From the NCBI RefSeq assembly GCF_900115095.1, contig NZ_FOVH01000023.1, positions 62,001 to 126,000 on the forward strand: 64,000 nucleotides of DNA, in the 5' to 3' direction. The notes under the pieces are model-generated. The model ran no database searches and was not told where the DNA came from. It worked only from the letters and a program-made list of their open reading frames with translations. Positions 7,739-16,325 of the stretch are shown piece by piece (within the stretch, counting starts at the first letter, position 1; the number at the start of each line of letters is the position of its first letter). Both the position numbers and the translations under genes were made by a program. Source of the DNA: Actinomadura madurae. GTDB taxonomy: Bacteria > Actinomycetota > Actinomycetes > Streptosporangiales > Streptosporangiaceae.

Positions 7739-8670
7739 CCGCCGCCGCGACCCCGGAGGCGCCGCGTCCCGTCCGGTCCTCGCGGGACGCCGCCGGCCCG
7801 TCCCGCACGGCGTGGGACCGCTGGTGGTTCGGGCCCGTCCCGCGTGCGCGGATCGCGTGGCTGCGGATCATCGGCTACGCGTTCCTGCCGTTCGACATGC
7901 TGCTGCTGACCAGCAGCTCGCTGGCGCACGCGCGGCTGCCGGCCGACCTGTACCGGCCGGTCCTGCTCGGCCGGCTGCTGCACCTTCCCGCGCCCACCCC
8001 GTGGGCCATGTACACGCTGCTGGCGGTGACGATCGGGGCCGGCCTCGTCGCCGCGACCGGCCGCTTACTGCCCCGTGCGAGCGGCTACGCCGCCGCGGGC
8101 GGGTACCTGTGGTGGGTCACGGTCAGCATGTCGTACGGCAAGGTCGACCACGACCACCTGGCGCTCGTCGTCGCGCTGTTCGTGCTGCCGAGCGTCGGGC
8201 GCGCGAAGGTCGGCGACACCGCGCGCTGCGAGGCGTCGGCGTGGTCGGTGCGCGGCATCCAGATCGCGGTGGTCGCGGCCTACTTCCTGTCCGCGTGGGC
8301 GAAGGTGCGCATCGGCGGGTTCCCCGCGTGGCCGAACGGGTCGACCGTCCAGTGGGCACTGAGCCGCCGCGGTACCCCGATCGGACGCGTCTTCATCGAC
8401 CATCCGCTGCTGCTGAAGGCCAGCCAGTGGTTCATGTTCATGGCCGAGGCCATCTCACCGGTGCTGCTGTTCCTGCGCGGGCGGCCCCTGTATCTGCTGG
8501 TGCTGTTCTTCGCGGGCTTCCACGTCGTGACCTACGCGCTGATGACGATCCACTTCCTGCCGCACGCCATCTGGCTCGCCGCCTTCCTGCCGCTGGAGCG
8601 GCTCACCGTGCTGCTGCCCGAGCGGCTGCGCGGCCGGGCACCGGAGGCGGGCGAGCCCGCCGCCTCCTGA
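7735..8670 (+). CDS. HTTM-domain multi-pass membrane protein
   Basis: A 311-residue membrane protein with about seven to eight hydrophobic helices, related to the HTTM domain shared with vitamin K-dependent gamma-carboxylase. An N-terminal cytoplasmic tail of about 30 residues is followed by RIAWLRIIGYAFLPFDML. Mid-protein segments such as SYGKVDHDHLALVV and FLSAWAKVRIGGFPAW are typical of HTTM proteins. No reaction can be assigned. The start overlaps the upstream gene (ATGA). The convergent neighbour is a DCC thiol-redox protein, and HTTM and DCC genes commonly occur together, which hints at a redox-linked membrane process. Confidence 0.8.
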   Translation: MTAAATPEAPRPVRSSRDAAGPSRTAWDRWWFGPVPRARIAWLRIIGYAFLPFDMLLLTSSSLAHARLPADLYRPVLLGRLLHLPAPTPWAMYTLLAVTIGAGLVAATGRLLPRASGYAAAGGYLWWVTVSMSYGKVDHDHLALVVALFVLPSVGRAKVGDTARCEASAWSVRGIQIAVVAAYFLSAWAKVRIGGFPAWPNGSTVQWALSRRGTPIGRVFIDHPLLLKASQWFMFMAEAISPVLLFLRGRPLYLLVLFFAGFHVVTYALMTIHFLPHAIWLAAFLPLERLTVLLPERLRGRAPEAGEPAAS

Positions 8671-8677
8671 CGGCGAC

Positions 8678-9088
8678 TCAGTCGCGGGCGCCGGGACGCT
8701 GCGCGGCCGGCAGCATGCAGGCCGCCGTCCCGCCCGGCATCCGGTGGCGGTTGGCGGCCACGAGGCGGTACACGCCGTGCGCGAGCCAGCTCACCGGCGC
8801 GACGCGCATGACCACCCCGAGCGCCTTCCAGGGGCCGCCGGCCGCGGTCAGCAGCCGCCCGACCGCCTCGGCGCCGCCGCTGACGCGTCCGGCCCGGTCG
8901 ATCCACAGCACCTCGTACTCGGCCCGCTCCGCCGTGGTGCCGAGCGCGTCCAGGTCGGCGAACTGGAAGGCCACGACGGTGGCCTGAACGGGCACGTGCC
9001 GTTCCAGGAACCGGACGGAGGACGTGCAGAAGCCGCAGTCGCCGTCGTACACGAGCACCGGCCGCCCGGGCCGCTCCGGCCCGGTCAT
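8678..9088 (-). CDS. DCC family thiol-disulfide oxidoreductase (DUF393)
   Basis: 136 residues of the DUF393 family, named for its conserved DxC motif region. YDGDCGFC (14-21) gives a CxxC-type pair (Cys18, Cys21) at the end of the first strand in a thioredoxin-like fold, so a thiol-disulfide exchange role is likely. The substrate is unknown. It overlaps the HIT gene upstream by 4 nt (ATGA), implying translational coupling, and converges on the HTTM gene 7 bp away. Confidence 0.85.
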   Translation of the reverse strand: MTGPERPGRPVLVYDGDCGFCTSSVRFLERHVPVQATVVAFQFADLDALGTTAERAEYEVLWIDRAGRVSGGAEAVGRLLTAAGGPWKALGVVMRVAPVSWLAHGVYRLVAANRHRMPGGTAACMLPAAQRPGARD

Positions 9089-9711
9089 GAGGCGGGCCAG
9101 GCGTCGGCGAGCATCTGGCGGGTGTCGCGCAGGAGCTGCGGCAGCACCTTGGTGTGCCCGACGACCGGCATGAAGTTGGTGTCCCCGCCCCAGCGCGGGA
9201 CGACGTGCTGGTGCAGGTGCGCGGCGATCCCCGCCCCGGCGACGAGGCCGAGGTTCATGCCGACGTTGAAGCCCTGCGCGCCGCTCGCCTTGCGCAGCGC
9301 CGTCAGGGACCGCTGGGTGAACGCGGCGAGTTCCAGGTACTCCGGCTCCTCCAGGTCGGCGTAGTCGGCGACGTGCCGGTAGGGGACGACCATCAGGTGC
9401 CCGGAGTTGTACGGGTAGAGGTTCAGCACCGTGAACACCGACTTGCCGCGGGACACGACGAGGCCCTCCTCGTCGGTCATCTCCGGGATCTCGCAGAACG
9501 GGCAGCCGTCGCCCTCGCCCGCGCCCGTCGGCTTGTTCTCGCCCTTGATGTAGGCCATCCGGTGCGGGGTCCAGAGCCGCTGGAAGTTGTCGGGCACGCC
9601 CGCGCCGCCCCTCTCCTCCTCGAAGCGGGGTCTGCGCTCGTCCCCGGCGCCGGCCCCGGGCGCGTCCTCGCGCCCCTGGTGCACCACGGACTCCTCCGGC
9701 TCTGCGGTCAA
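9085..9711 (-). CDS. HIT-domain protein, AP4A phosphorylase-like
   Basis: 208 residues with the histidine triad HLHQHVV (His165, His167, His169) and an N-terminal CPFCEIP segment. This arrangement matches the mycobacterial AP4A phosphorylase encoded between thrS and pgsA (Rv2613c type), which cleaves diadenosine tetraphosphate phosphorolytically. The first 45 residues are acidic and probably disordered. I chose a TTG start at 9711 because AAAGGAG lies 9 nt upstream; the frame runs on upstream but overlaps the divergent Asp23 gene. Downstream it is coupled to the DCC gene. Confidence 0.85.
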   Translation of the reverse strand: MTAEPEESVVHQGREDAPGAGAGDERRPRFEEERGGAGVPDNFQRLWTPHRMAYIKGENKPTGAGEGDGCPFCEIPEMTDEEGLVVSRGKSVFTVLNLYPYNSGHLMVVPYRHVADYADLEEPEYLELAAFTQRSLTALRKASGAQGFNVGMNLGLVAGAGIAAHLHQHVVPRWGGDTNFMPVVGHTKVLPQLLRDTRQMLADAWPAS

Positions 9712-9910
9712 GGCGGCGGTCTCCTTTTGTTCACGGCCTGACCAGCAGCATAGAGAGAGACGCCCGCCGGGCTGTAGCCGGGGAGCCCCGAAGGCACCGC
9801 CGCGGCGGGCCTGCGCGCGCCGCCTCGGACGCCCGCGTCCGGCGGCCCGGCATGGCGTCCGGCGGGCCGTTCCGACACCATGGTCACCCGACCGAACGCA
9901 GGGAGCGATC

Positions 9911-10555
9911 ATGAGCGGGCTCGACAAGCACGGCGCGAACGCGGAGCAGGGACCGGAGGCCGGGCCGAGGCCCGCCTTCTCCGGACCCGGGGCCGGGCGC
10001 CAGGCGTCGGTACCGCCCCAGGGGCCACAGCAGGGAACACAGCAGGGAACGCCGCAAGGGACGCCGCTCTCCGCGCCGCCCGCGCAGCAGGCGGCCCCTC
10101 CCCCGCGCAGCGTGCTGTCGTCCGGGCCGAACGCGGTGCCGATGACGCTGCACGGCTCGTCCGGCGACCTCACCTCGCCGGTGGAGGGCCGCATCACGAT
10201 CGGGGACGCGGTGATCGGGAAGATCGCCGCGTTCGCCGCGCTGGAGGTCGAGGGCGTCGCCGCGCTCACCGCCCGGGACGAGACGCCGAGCGCGGGGGTG
10301 CGCGTGGTCCAGAACGACGACGAGGTGACGGTCGACGTCGCCATCGCCGTCGACTACGGCGTCGTGATCAAGGACGTGGCGAAGGTCGTGAAGGGCAACG
10401 TGGCGCGGGTGGCCGGGATGATGCTGGGGGCGCGGGTCGCCGCCGTCAACGTGTCCGTCGAGGACGTCCGCATGCCGCCCGCCCAGGGAGGCGCCGCGCA
10501 GAAGTCCGGGGCCCGCAAGGCGGCCGCGCCGAACACGGCGCCGCCCGCCCGCTGA
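9911..10555 (+). CDS. Asp23/Gls24 family envelope stress protein
   Basis: 214 residues. The N-terminal 75 are a Gly/Gln/Pro-rich low-complexity region that includes tandem QQGT/PQGT units. The Asp23/Gls24 domain follows (about 90-190), with GRITIGDAVIGKIAAFAA, VEGVAAL and VAVDYGVVIKDVAK as family blocks. These proteins are linked to envelope stress and sit beneath the membrane through partners. The C-terminus is a basic Ala/Pro tail. The ATG has GGGAG 5 nt upstream. It is divergent from the HIT gene and convergent with the 10586 gene; no operon partner is evident. Confidence 0.82.
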   Translation: MSGLDKHGANAEQGPEAGPRPAFSGPGAGRQASVPPQGPQQGTQQGTPQGTPLSAPPAQQAAPPPRSVLSSGPNAVPMTLHGSSGDLTSPVEGRITIGDAVIGKIAAFAALEVEGVAALTARDETPSAGVRVVQNDDEVTVDVAIAVDYGVVIKDVAKVVKGNVARVAGMMLGARVAAVNVSVEDVRMPPAQGGAAQKSGARKAAAPNTAPPAR

Positions 10556-10585
10556 GCACGCCCGGCCCGCCGCGTCCCCCGGACG

Positions 10586-11188
10586 TCACGTGCCGGCGCG
10601 GGCGTAGCACGTCTGCATGGCGACGCCGACGGAGACCGTGTTGACCTTGACTCGCTCGACCAGCTGCGGCGCGACGCCCCTGAAGTGGAACGCGTGCGGC
10701 CCGCCGCTCCGCACGGTGGTCTGCTGGGACTGGGGCTCCCGCCCTCGCAGCGACAGCTCGGCCCGGATCGCGCCGCTTGAGGCGACCGTGACGACGACGT
10801 CCACGCCCGTGGCGGTGGCCTTGTAGAACGCCGTCCCCTTCGGGCACCAGCCGATGCCGCCGGAGCCCTGAGTGGGGATCACCGGCCCGCCGCCCTGCCC
10901 TCCGGACCCGCCGCCGTCCTGCCCGGGCGGATACGGCCGGCCGCTCCCGTCCTGCTGCGGCACCGGGTTCGTCGGGGTCGCCGGGAGCCCGGAACCGTTC
11001 GGCGCCCCGCCCGCCGGCGCGGACGGGCCGGCGGTCCCCTGGGCGCCGGCGGCGCCCTTCCCGCCGTCGTCGGTGAGCGGCATGAGCAGCACGATGACGG
11101 CCGCGGCGACCAGCGCCAGCGTCCCGGTGTAGCCGGCGATCCGTGCCCAGAGCGACCGCGCCGTCCGCGCCGGCCTCCTGGACTTCAT
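10586..11188 (-). CDS. Membrane-anchored protein with Gly/Pro-rich linker
   Basis: 200 residues: a basic N-terminus (KSRRPARTARS), one membrane helix (about residues 19-38), a low-complexity Gly/Pro/Ala linker to about residue 105, and a small extracytoplasmic domain from GIGWCPKGTAFYK to CYARAGT. The two Cys (in GWCPKG and QTCYARAGT) may form a disulfide. I do not recognise the family. An ATG at 11188 is preferred, with GGGGAG 9 nt upstream; a GTG at 11212 is also in frame. It lies about 107 nt downstream of thrS on the same strand and could be read through from it. Confidence 0.65.
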   Translation of the reverse strand: MKSRRPARTARSLWARIAGYTGTLALVAAAVIVLLMPLTDDGGKGAAGAQGTAGPSAPAGGAPNGSGLPATPTNPVPQQDGSGRPYPPGQDGGGSGGQGGGPVIPTQGSGGIGWCPKGTAFYKATATGVDVVVTVASSGAIRAELSLRGREPQSQQTTVRSGGPHAFHFRGVAPQLVERVKVNTVSVGVAMQTCYARAGT

Positions 11189-11295
11189 CTCCGCTGTCTC
11201 CCCGGTCCTCACACGTGGTCGATGAGGCTACCAATTCCGTCCCGGTCAGGGTGCCCGGACCGGGCCGTGCCCGCGGGACGGGCACGGCCCCCGGC

Positions 11296-13281
11296 TCAGA
11301 TCTGGACGCGCGCCTCGACGGCCTTGACGATCTCGTCCACGGCCTCGGCGATCGGGACCCCGTTCTTCTGCTCGCCGCTGCGGTACCGGAACGACACCGC
11401 GTCCTTGGCGACGTCGTCGTCCCCCGCCAGCAGCATGTACGGGACCTTCTGCTTCTGCGCGTTGCGGATCTTCTTCTGCATCCGGTCGGAGGAGGTGTCG
11501 ACCTCGACGCGGAGACCGTGCTCGCGCAGCTTCGCCGCGACCTTCTCCAGGTGCGGGACGTGGGCGTCGCCGATCGGGATGCCGACCGCCTGGACGGGCG
11601 CCAGCCACGGCGGCATCGCGCCCGCGTAGTGCTCCAGCAGCACGCCGAAGAACCGCTCGATCGACCCGAACAGCGCCCGGTGCAGCATCATCGGCCGCTG
11701 CCGGGTGCCGTCCGCCGCCTGGTACTCCAGGCCGAACCGCTCGGGCTGGTTCGGGTCGACCTGGATGGTGGACAGCTGCCAGGTCCGGCCGATCGCGTCC
11801 TTGGCCTGCACGGAGATCTTCGGGCCGTAGAACGCGGCGCCGCCCGGGTCGGGGACGAGGTCGAGCCCGGTGGACTCGGCGGCCTCCCGCAGCGCGGCGG
11901 TGGCCTTCTCCCACATCTCCTCCGAGCCGATGAACTTCTCGGACTCGTCCCGGGTGGACAGCTCCAGGTAGAACTCGTTCAGCCCGTAGTCGCGCAGCAG
12001 GCCGAGGACGAAGTCGAGGAGCCGCTTGATCTCCTCGCCCATCTGCTCCTCGGTGCAGTAGATGTGCGCGTCGTCCTGGGTCATGCCGCGGACGCGGGTG
12101 AGGCCGTGCACGACCCCCGACTTCTCGAACCGGTACACCGACCCGAACTCGAACAGCCGCAGCGGCAGCTCCCGGTAGGACCGGCCGCGCGCCCGGTAGA
12201 TCAGGTTGTGCATCGGGCAGTTCATCGGCTTGAGGTAGTAGTCGCCGCCGTCGACCTCCATGGCCGGGAACATGTCGTCCTTGTACCAGCCGAGGTGCCC
12301 GGAGGTCTCGAACAAGTGGCCCTTGGAGATGTGGGGGGTGTTGACGAACTCGTACCCCTCCTCCTCGTGCCGGCGGCGCGAGTAGTCCTCCATCACCTTG
12401 CGGACGGCTCCGCCCTTCGGGTGGAAGACGGCGAGGCCGCTGCCGATCTCGTTCGGGAAGGAGAACAGGTCGAGCTCGGCGCCGAGCCTGCGGTGGTCGC
12501 GCTTCTCGGCCTCCTCCAGGAACCGCAGGTACTCGTCCTGCTTCTCGCGCGACTCCCACGCGGTGCCGTAGATCCGCTGGAGCTGCGGGTTCTTCTCGCT
12601 GCCGCGCCAGTAGGCGCCGCCGCTGCGCATCAGCTTAAAGGCGGGGATGACGCGGGTGGACGGCAGGTGCGGGCCGCGGCACAGGTCCTTCCAGCGCAGC
12701 TCGCCGGACTTGGCGTCGAGGTTGTCGTAGATGGTCAGCTCGCCGCCGCCCACCTCGACGTCGGCGCCGTCGGCGGCGTCCTCGACCGGCCCGGCCCCCT
12801 TCAGCCCGATCAGCTCCAGCTTGTAGGGCTCGGCGGCCAGCTCGGCACGGGCGTCCTCCTCCGAGACGGGACGGCGGGAGAACCGCTGCCCCTGCTTGAC
12901 GATCTCGCGCATCCGCTTCTCGATGCGCTTGAGGTCGTCGGGGGTGAACGGCTCGGCGACGTCGAAGTCGTAGTAGAAGCCGTTCTCCACCGGCGGGCCG
13001 ATGCCGAGCCTCGCCTCGGGGAACAGCTCCTGGACGGCCTGCGCCATCACGTGCGCGGCGGAGTGCCGCATGATCGCCCGGCCGTCGTCGGAGCCGATCT
13101 CGACGGGCTGGACGGCGTCGCCGTCGGCCAGCTCGCCGGCGAGGTCGCGCAGCTCGCCGTTGACGCGGGCGGCGACCACGGTGCGGCCGTCGGCCTCCAG
13201 TGCCTGCCCCGCGGTGGTGCCCGCCGGCACCGCCCGCTCGCTCCCGTCGAGGGTGATGCGCAGCTCAGACACGGTGGACAC
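11296..13281 (-). CDS. thrS: ThrS, threonine-tRNA ligase
   Basis: A 661-residue class II aminoacyl-tRNA synthetase charging tRNA-Thr. It has an N-terminal TGS domain (about 1-65), the editing/SAD domain with [10 protein letters not shown] (HxxxH-type site), the catalytic core with the zinc-binding Cys in NCPMHN and motif 2 around [15 protein letters not shown], and the C-terminal anticodon-binding domain (about 560-661). The GTG start is set by GAGGAG 5 nt upstream. The 240-nt region before it carries a small ORF with consecutive Thr codons and a 17-bp hairpin, so expression is probably controlled by attenuation. The family order thrS-HIT-pgsA is broken here by several genes. Confidence 0.95.
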   Translation of the reverse strand: MSTVSELRITLDGSERAVPAGTTAGQALEADGRTVVAARVNGELRDLAGELADGDAVQPVEIGSDDGRAIMRHSAAHVMAQAVQELFPEARLGIGPPVENGFYYDFDVAEPFTPDDLKRIEKRMREIVKQGQRFSRRPVSEEDARAELAAEPYKLELIGLKGAGPVEDAADGADVEVGGGELTIYDNLDAKSGELRWKDLCRGPHLPSTRVIPAFKLMRSGGAYWRGSEKNPQLQRIYGTAWESREKQDEYLRFLEEAEKRDHRRLGAELDLFSFPNEIGSGLAVFHPKGGAVRKVMEDYSRRRHEEEGYEFVNTPHISKGHLFETSGHLGWYKDDMFPAMEVDGGDYYLKPMNCPMHNLIYRARGRSYRELPLRLFEFGSVYRFEKSGVVHGLTRVRGMTQDDAHIYCTEEQMGEEIKRLLDFVLGLLRDYGLNEFYLELSTRDESEKFIGSEEMWEKATAALREAAESTGLDLVPDPGGAAFYGPKISVQAKDAIGRTWQLSTIQVDPNQPERFGLEYQAADGTRQRPMMLHRALFGSIERFFGVLLEHYAGAMPPWLAPVQAVGIPIGDAHVPHLEKVAAKLREHGLRVEVDTSSDRMQKKIRNAQKQKVPYMLLAGDDDVAKDAVSFRYRSGEQKNGVPIAEAVDEIVKAVEARVQI

Positions 13282-13410
13282 GGGTACTCCTCGCGATGGT
13301 GGGTTGGGATCAGCGGGTTCCGATGCTATCGACTCGGGGTGTCCCCCGGACGCATGCGGCTCCATCGGCCGCTCCTCTCGTCGGGCGGAGGCCTGGCACG
13401 TCCCCGGACA

Positions 13411-13448
13411 GCGGAAGGGCCCCGGGAACGCTCCCGGGGCCCTTCCGC
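13411..13448 (-). terminator. Putative attenuator hairpin upstream of thrS
   Basis: GCGGAAGGGCCCCGGGA (13411-13427) and TCCCGGGGCCCTTCCGC (13432-13448) form a perfect 17-bp stem with a 4-nt loop. It starts 8 nt after the stop of a small Thr-rich ORF and ends 129 nt before thrS. No U tract follows. It could instead be the terminator of the MFS gene that ends at 13573, but the intervening ORF favours an attenuator. Confidence 0.7.
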
Positions 13449-13456
13449 GTGCGATG

Positions 13457-13522
13457 TCAGGACATGCCGCGTTCGCGCCGGGAGTGACCCGGCGTCGTCG
13501 TCTCGAAACACGCGAGCGGCAT
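13457..13522 (-). CDS. Putative threonine leader peptide of thrS
   Basis: A 21-codon ORF reading [16 protein letters not shown] and ending at TGA 13459-13457. Residues 8-10 are three consecutive Thr codons (ACG ACG ACG). Directly after them CCGGG and CCCGG can form a small stem within the ORF. The same CCCGG, extended to UCCCGG, is complementary to CCGGGA in the 5' arm of the downstream hairpin (13411-13448). Stalling at the Thr codons would cover CCGGG and free UCCCGG to block the terminator: a classical attenuation layout. A TACAGT -10 box ends 6 nt before the ATG, so the ORF is probably leaderless. The mechanism is inference. Confidence 0.65.
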   Translation of the reverse strand: MPLACFETTTPGHSRRERGMS

Positions 13523-13528
13523 GCCACC

Positions 13529-13534
13529 ACTGTA
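13529..13534 (-). promoter_or_regulatory. -10 box for the thrS leader transcript
   Basis: TACAGT on the minus strand lies 6 nt before the ATG of the leader ORF and is preceded by GGC (an extended -10-like context). A -35 at 17-nt spacing (GTGCCG) is weak. The position would give a leaderless leader peptide. Confidence 0.45.
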
Positions 13535-13572
13535 GCCGACGGTCACGCGCGCGGCACGGCGGTTCCGCGCGG

Positions 13573-15048
13573 TCACGCGCGGGCCCTCGGCGCTCTCGGG
13601 GCTCTCGGGGCTTCGAGCCGGTCCATGTCCTCCAGCTCGCGCCCCTTGGTCTCGGGGACGGCGCGGAACACGAACACGAACGCCAGGATGGAGAACAGCG
13701 TGTAGATGCCGTAGGCCAGGCCGAGCGAGAAGCCGGAGATCCCGGGGAAGGTCGTGGTGACCAGCCAGTTGGCGAGCCACTGCGCGGCCGCGGCGACGGC
13801 CAGCGCGGAGGCCCGGATGAAGTTGTTGAACATCTCGCCGAGCATCACCCACACGACCGGGCCCCAGGTCGCGGCGAAGGAGGCGACGAACACGTTGGCC
13901 GCGACGAGCGCGACCGGCCCGGCGAGGCCGCCGAGGCGCGGGTCGCCGTCCACCACGGGCGCGGTCGCGAAGCAGGCGGTGAGGACGCCGAGGGAGACCG
14001 CCATCCCGGCGGCGCCGGTGAGCAGCAATGGGCGCCGCCCGATCCGGTCGACGAGGGCGATCGCGACCAGCGTGAAGGCGACGTTGACCACCGAGTTGAT
14101 CACCGAGGTGAGCATCGCGTCGTCCTCGGAGAACCCGACCGCCTGCCACAGCGAGGACGAGTAGTAGAAGATCACGTTGATGCCGACGAACTGCTGGAAG
14201 ACCGACAGCAGGATGCCGGCCCACACGATCGGCAGCAGGCCGAGCCGGGGCCCGCGCAGGTCGCGCAGGTGCACGGGCCGGTCCGCGGCGATGGACCGCG
14301 CGATCTCGCCGATCTTGGTGTCCACGTCGCCGCGGCCCATGACCCGCCGCAGCACCTGCCGCGCGCGGGCCGTCTCGTGCTTCTTGACGAGGTAGCGGGG
14401 CGACTCGGGGATGGTGGTGGCGATCACGCCGTACATCACGGCGGGGACGACGCAGCTGGCGAACATCCAGCGCCAGGCGCCGCCGCCCCAGGGGAACGTC
14501 CCGGTGGCGCCGCCGTCCGAGACCTGGGCGATGACGTAGTCGACGACGAGCGCGGCGAAGATCCCGAGCACGATCGCCATCTGCTGCAGCGAGCCGAGCC
14601 GCCCGCGCAGCTCGGCCGGGGCGATCTCGGCGATGTAGGCGGGGGCGATCACCGACGCGGCGCCGATGGCGAGGCCGCCGACCAGCCGCCAGAAGGTGAG
14701 GTCGACCGCGCTGAAGGCCAGCGCCGAGCCGAGCGAGCTGACCACGAACAGCACGGAGGCGATCAGCATCACCCGCACGCGGCCGATCCGGTCGCCGAGC
14801 GGCCCGGCGAACCAGGCGCCGGCGGCGCAGCCGAGGAGCGCGGCGGACACGACGAAGCCGACGGCGAAGCCGCCGAGGCCGAACTGCTCCTTGAGCGCGT
14901 CGACCGTCCCGTTGATCACGGAGGAGTCGTAGCCGAACAGGAAGCCGCCGAGTGCCGCGGCGCCCGCGAGGAGCACCGCGATGGCCGACGAGTGCGCCGG
15001 CCCCTCCGCCCGATCGTCCGCCGCCGTCCCGCTTCCCGGTGCGCTCAT
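13573..15048 (-). CDS. Sugar-porter family MFS transporter
   Basis: A 491-residue, twelve-helix major facilitator of the sugar porter subfamily. Signatures are GFLFGYDSSVING in helix 1, PESPRYLV before the central loop, FVGINVIFYYSSSLW in helix 7, RIGRRPLL between helices 8 and 9, and PETKG after helix 12. These place it with proton-linked hexose/pentose importers of the XylE/GLUT type; the specific sugar cannot be read from sequence. The ATG at 15048 is chosen because the family's N-terminus begins there; the ribosome binding site is weak. It appears monocistronic, with the thrS leader region 50 bp downstream. Confidence 0.88.
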   Translation of the reverse strand: MSAPGSGTAADDRAEGPAHSSAIAVLLAGAAALGGFLFGYDSSVINGTVDALKEQFGLGGFAVGFVVSAALLGCAAGAWFAGPLGDRIGRVRVMLIASVLFVVSSLGSALAFSAVDLTFWRLVGGLAIGAASVIAPAYIAEIAPAELRGRLGSLQQMAIVLGIFAALVVDYVIAQVSDGGATGTFPWGGGAWRWMFASCVVPAVMYGVIATTIPESPRYLVKKHETARARQVLRRVMGRGDVDTKIGEIARSIAADRPVHLRDLRGPRLGLLPIVWAGILLSVFQQFVGINVIFYYSSSLWQAVGFSEDDAMLTSVINSVVNVAFTLVAIALVDRIGRRPLLLTGAAGMAVSLGVLTACFATAPVVDGDPRLGGLAGPVALVAANVFVASFAATWGPVVWVMLGEMFNNFIRASALAVAAAAQWLANWLVTTTFPGISGFSLGLAYGIYTLFSILAFVFVFRAVPETKGRELEDMDRLEAPRAPRAPRARA

Positions 15049-15100
15049 GGGGGCGGATCTTCCCGGGAGAGGGAACCTTATGCGGGACGCTTGACCCGGG

Positions 15101-15733
15101 TCACTCGCGGATGGCGATTCCCAGCACATGCGGTGAGGCCGGGTTGCCCCGGCCCGGCTCGGGGAACTCGAAGCGCCGCTCGGTCCGCACGGTGAAGCCG
15201 CCGCGGGCGATCCACTCGCTCGTCGGGCGGGTGAGGTGGCAGCCCGCGGCGAAGAACGGCCAGAGCACGTCGGCGCACCGCTGGAACCGGACCTTCCCCG
15301 GCGTGGCCCCCCGCACGTGCTCGTAGTAGCGCAGCTCGCCGCCCGGTCTGAGGGCGCGCCGCAGCTCGGCCAGCGCGCGGGCGGGGTCGCGGACCGAGCA
15401 GAGCACGAGCGACGCCACCGCCACGTCGAACGACGCGTCGTCGACGTCGAGGTCCTCGGCGACGCCGGGACGGACCGTCACCGGCACCGGGGCGCGGCCC
15501 GCCGCGTGGTCGGCCTTCGCGCGCAGCCGCGGCTCGGGTTCGAGCGCGACGACCTCGGTGACCTCCGGCGGGTAGTGGGCGAAGTTGGCCCCGTATCCGG
15601 CGCCCACCTCAAGCACGCGGCCGGACGCCCCGGCGAGCAACTCGGCGCGGTGCGCGTCGCCGCCCGCCCTGGCGCACTGGGCGTCCAGCCGCGGATAGAG
15701 CCGGGCGAAGATCGGATGGCTCAGGTCGCTCAT
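15101..15733 (-). CDS. Class I SAM-dependent methyltransferase
   Basis: 210 residues of the Methyltransf_11 type. Motif I is VLEVGAGYGANF, with an acidic residue at the end of strand 2 in VVALEPEPRLR and the later blocks ASFDVAVASLVLC and LRPGGELRYYEHV. The C-terminal third (FQRCADVLWPFFAAGCH) resembles METTL7/phospholipid-type methyltransferases that act on small thiols or lipids; the substrate is unknown. MSDLSHP at 15733 is the natural start; an upstream in-frame ATG adds ten non-conserved residues. No operon partner is evident. Confidence 0.82.
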   Translation of the reverse strand: MSDLSHPIFARLYPRLDAQCARAGGDAHRAELLAGASGRVLEVGAGYGANFAHYPPEVTEVVALEPEPRLRAKADHAAGRAPVPVTVRPGVAEDLDVDDASFDVAVASLVLCSVRDPARALAELRRALRPGGELRYYEHVRGATPGKVRFQRCADVLWPFFAAGCHLTRPTSEWIARGGFTVRTERRFEFPEPGRGNPASPHVLGIAIRE

Positions 15734-15794
15734 CCCCGCAGTGTCCGCCGCCCCGGCGATCACCGCAAGATCGCGGCGCGGCGGCGCGCCGCGG

Positions 15795-16280
15795 TCACCA
15801 GTCGTCGGCGGACTCGTCGGCCAGCCGGACGAGCTCGCCGTCCGGGCCGAGGTCGTAGCGGCGCATGGCGGCCAGGGGCGGCGAGTAGACGTGCACGCTC
15901 ACGGCGGGCGCGTCGCCGGTGTTGCGCACGTCGTGGACGTAGCCGGGGCCGAACGCGCGGGCCTGCCCGGCGCCGATGTCCTGCCGGGTGCGGACGCGGT
16001 CCTCCTCCAGCGTGCCGAGGGCGACGGCGAAGGCGCCCGCGGAGCCGCCGTGGTCGTGGAACCCGGTGGACTGGCCCGGCAGCCAGCTGATCAGCCAGAT
16101 CTCGTGGTCGGCGTCCAGGTGGACGCGCTCGTACCAGCGCCCGTCCGGGTCGAGGCGGACCCGGCGCACCCACTCGTGCGGGGCGGCGGCGATCTCGCGG
16201 GCCCGCTCGGCGAGCCGCGGCGGGGCGAAGCGGCCGTCCCCGGTTCCGGGCACGGCGACATCGGTCGTGGTGACGGTCAT
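15795..16280 (-). CDS. Cysteine dioxygenase (type I)
   Basis: A 161-residue cupin that oxidises L-cysteine to cysteine sulfinate with ferrous iron. The metal ligands are visible in FHDHGGSAG (His75, His77) and GYVHDV (His116). As in other bacterial enzymes, the Cys of the mammalian Cys-Tyr crosslink is replaced (Gly in HDHGG). GAGGAG lies 10 nt before the ATG. A small ORF of the conserved actinobacterial cysteine-leader type lies 45 nt upstream on the same transcript, which suggests control by cysteine availability and supports the substrate assignment. Confidence 0.9.
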   Translation of the reverse strand: MTVTTTDVAVPGTGDGRFAPPRLAERAREIAAAPHEWVRRVRLDPDGRWYERVHLDADHEIWLISWLPGQSTGFHDHGGSAGAFAVALGTLEEDRVRTRQDIGAGQARAFGPGYVHDVRNTGDAPAVSVHVYSPPLAAMRRYDLGPDGELVRLADESADDW

Positions 16281-16325
16281 CCGGGTCGTTCTCCTCGTGG
16301 TGTGGGCCGTTCGTCCTCGCCGGTT

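Noticed and set aside
13282-13572. T-box riboswitch upstream of thrS.
   Set aside because: I see no T-box consensus (AGGGUGGNACCGCG-like) or specifier-loop structure. The Thr-codon ORF followed by a hairpin explains the region better.
11143-15195. A 1350-codon open frame opposite thrS and the MFS transporter.
   Set aside because: It is rich in Gly, Arg, Val, His and Asp with no domain, and is the mirror of real genes in GC-rich DNA. thrS and the MFS gene on the other strand have clear families. The same applies to the long opposing frames at 46504-49077 and 55264-58407.
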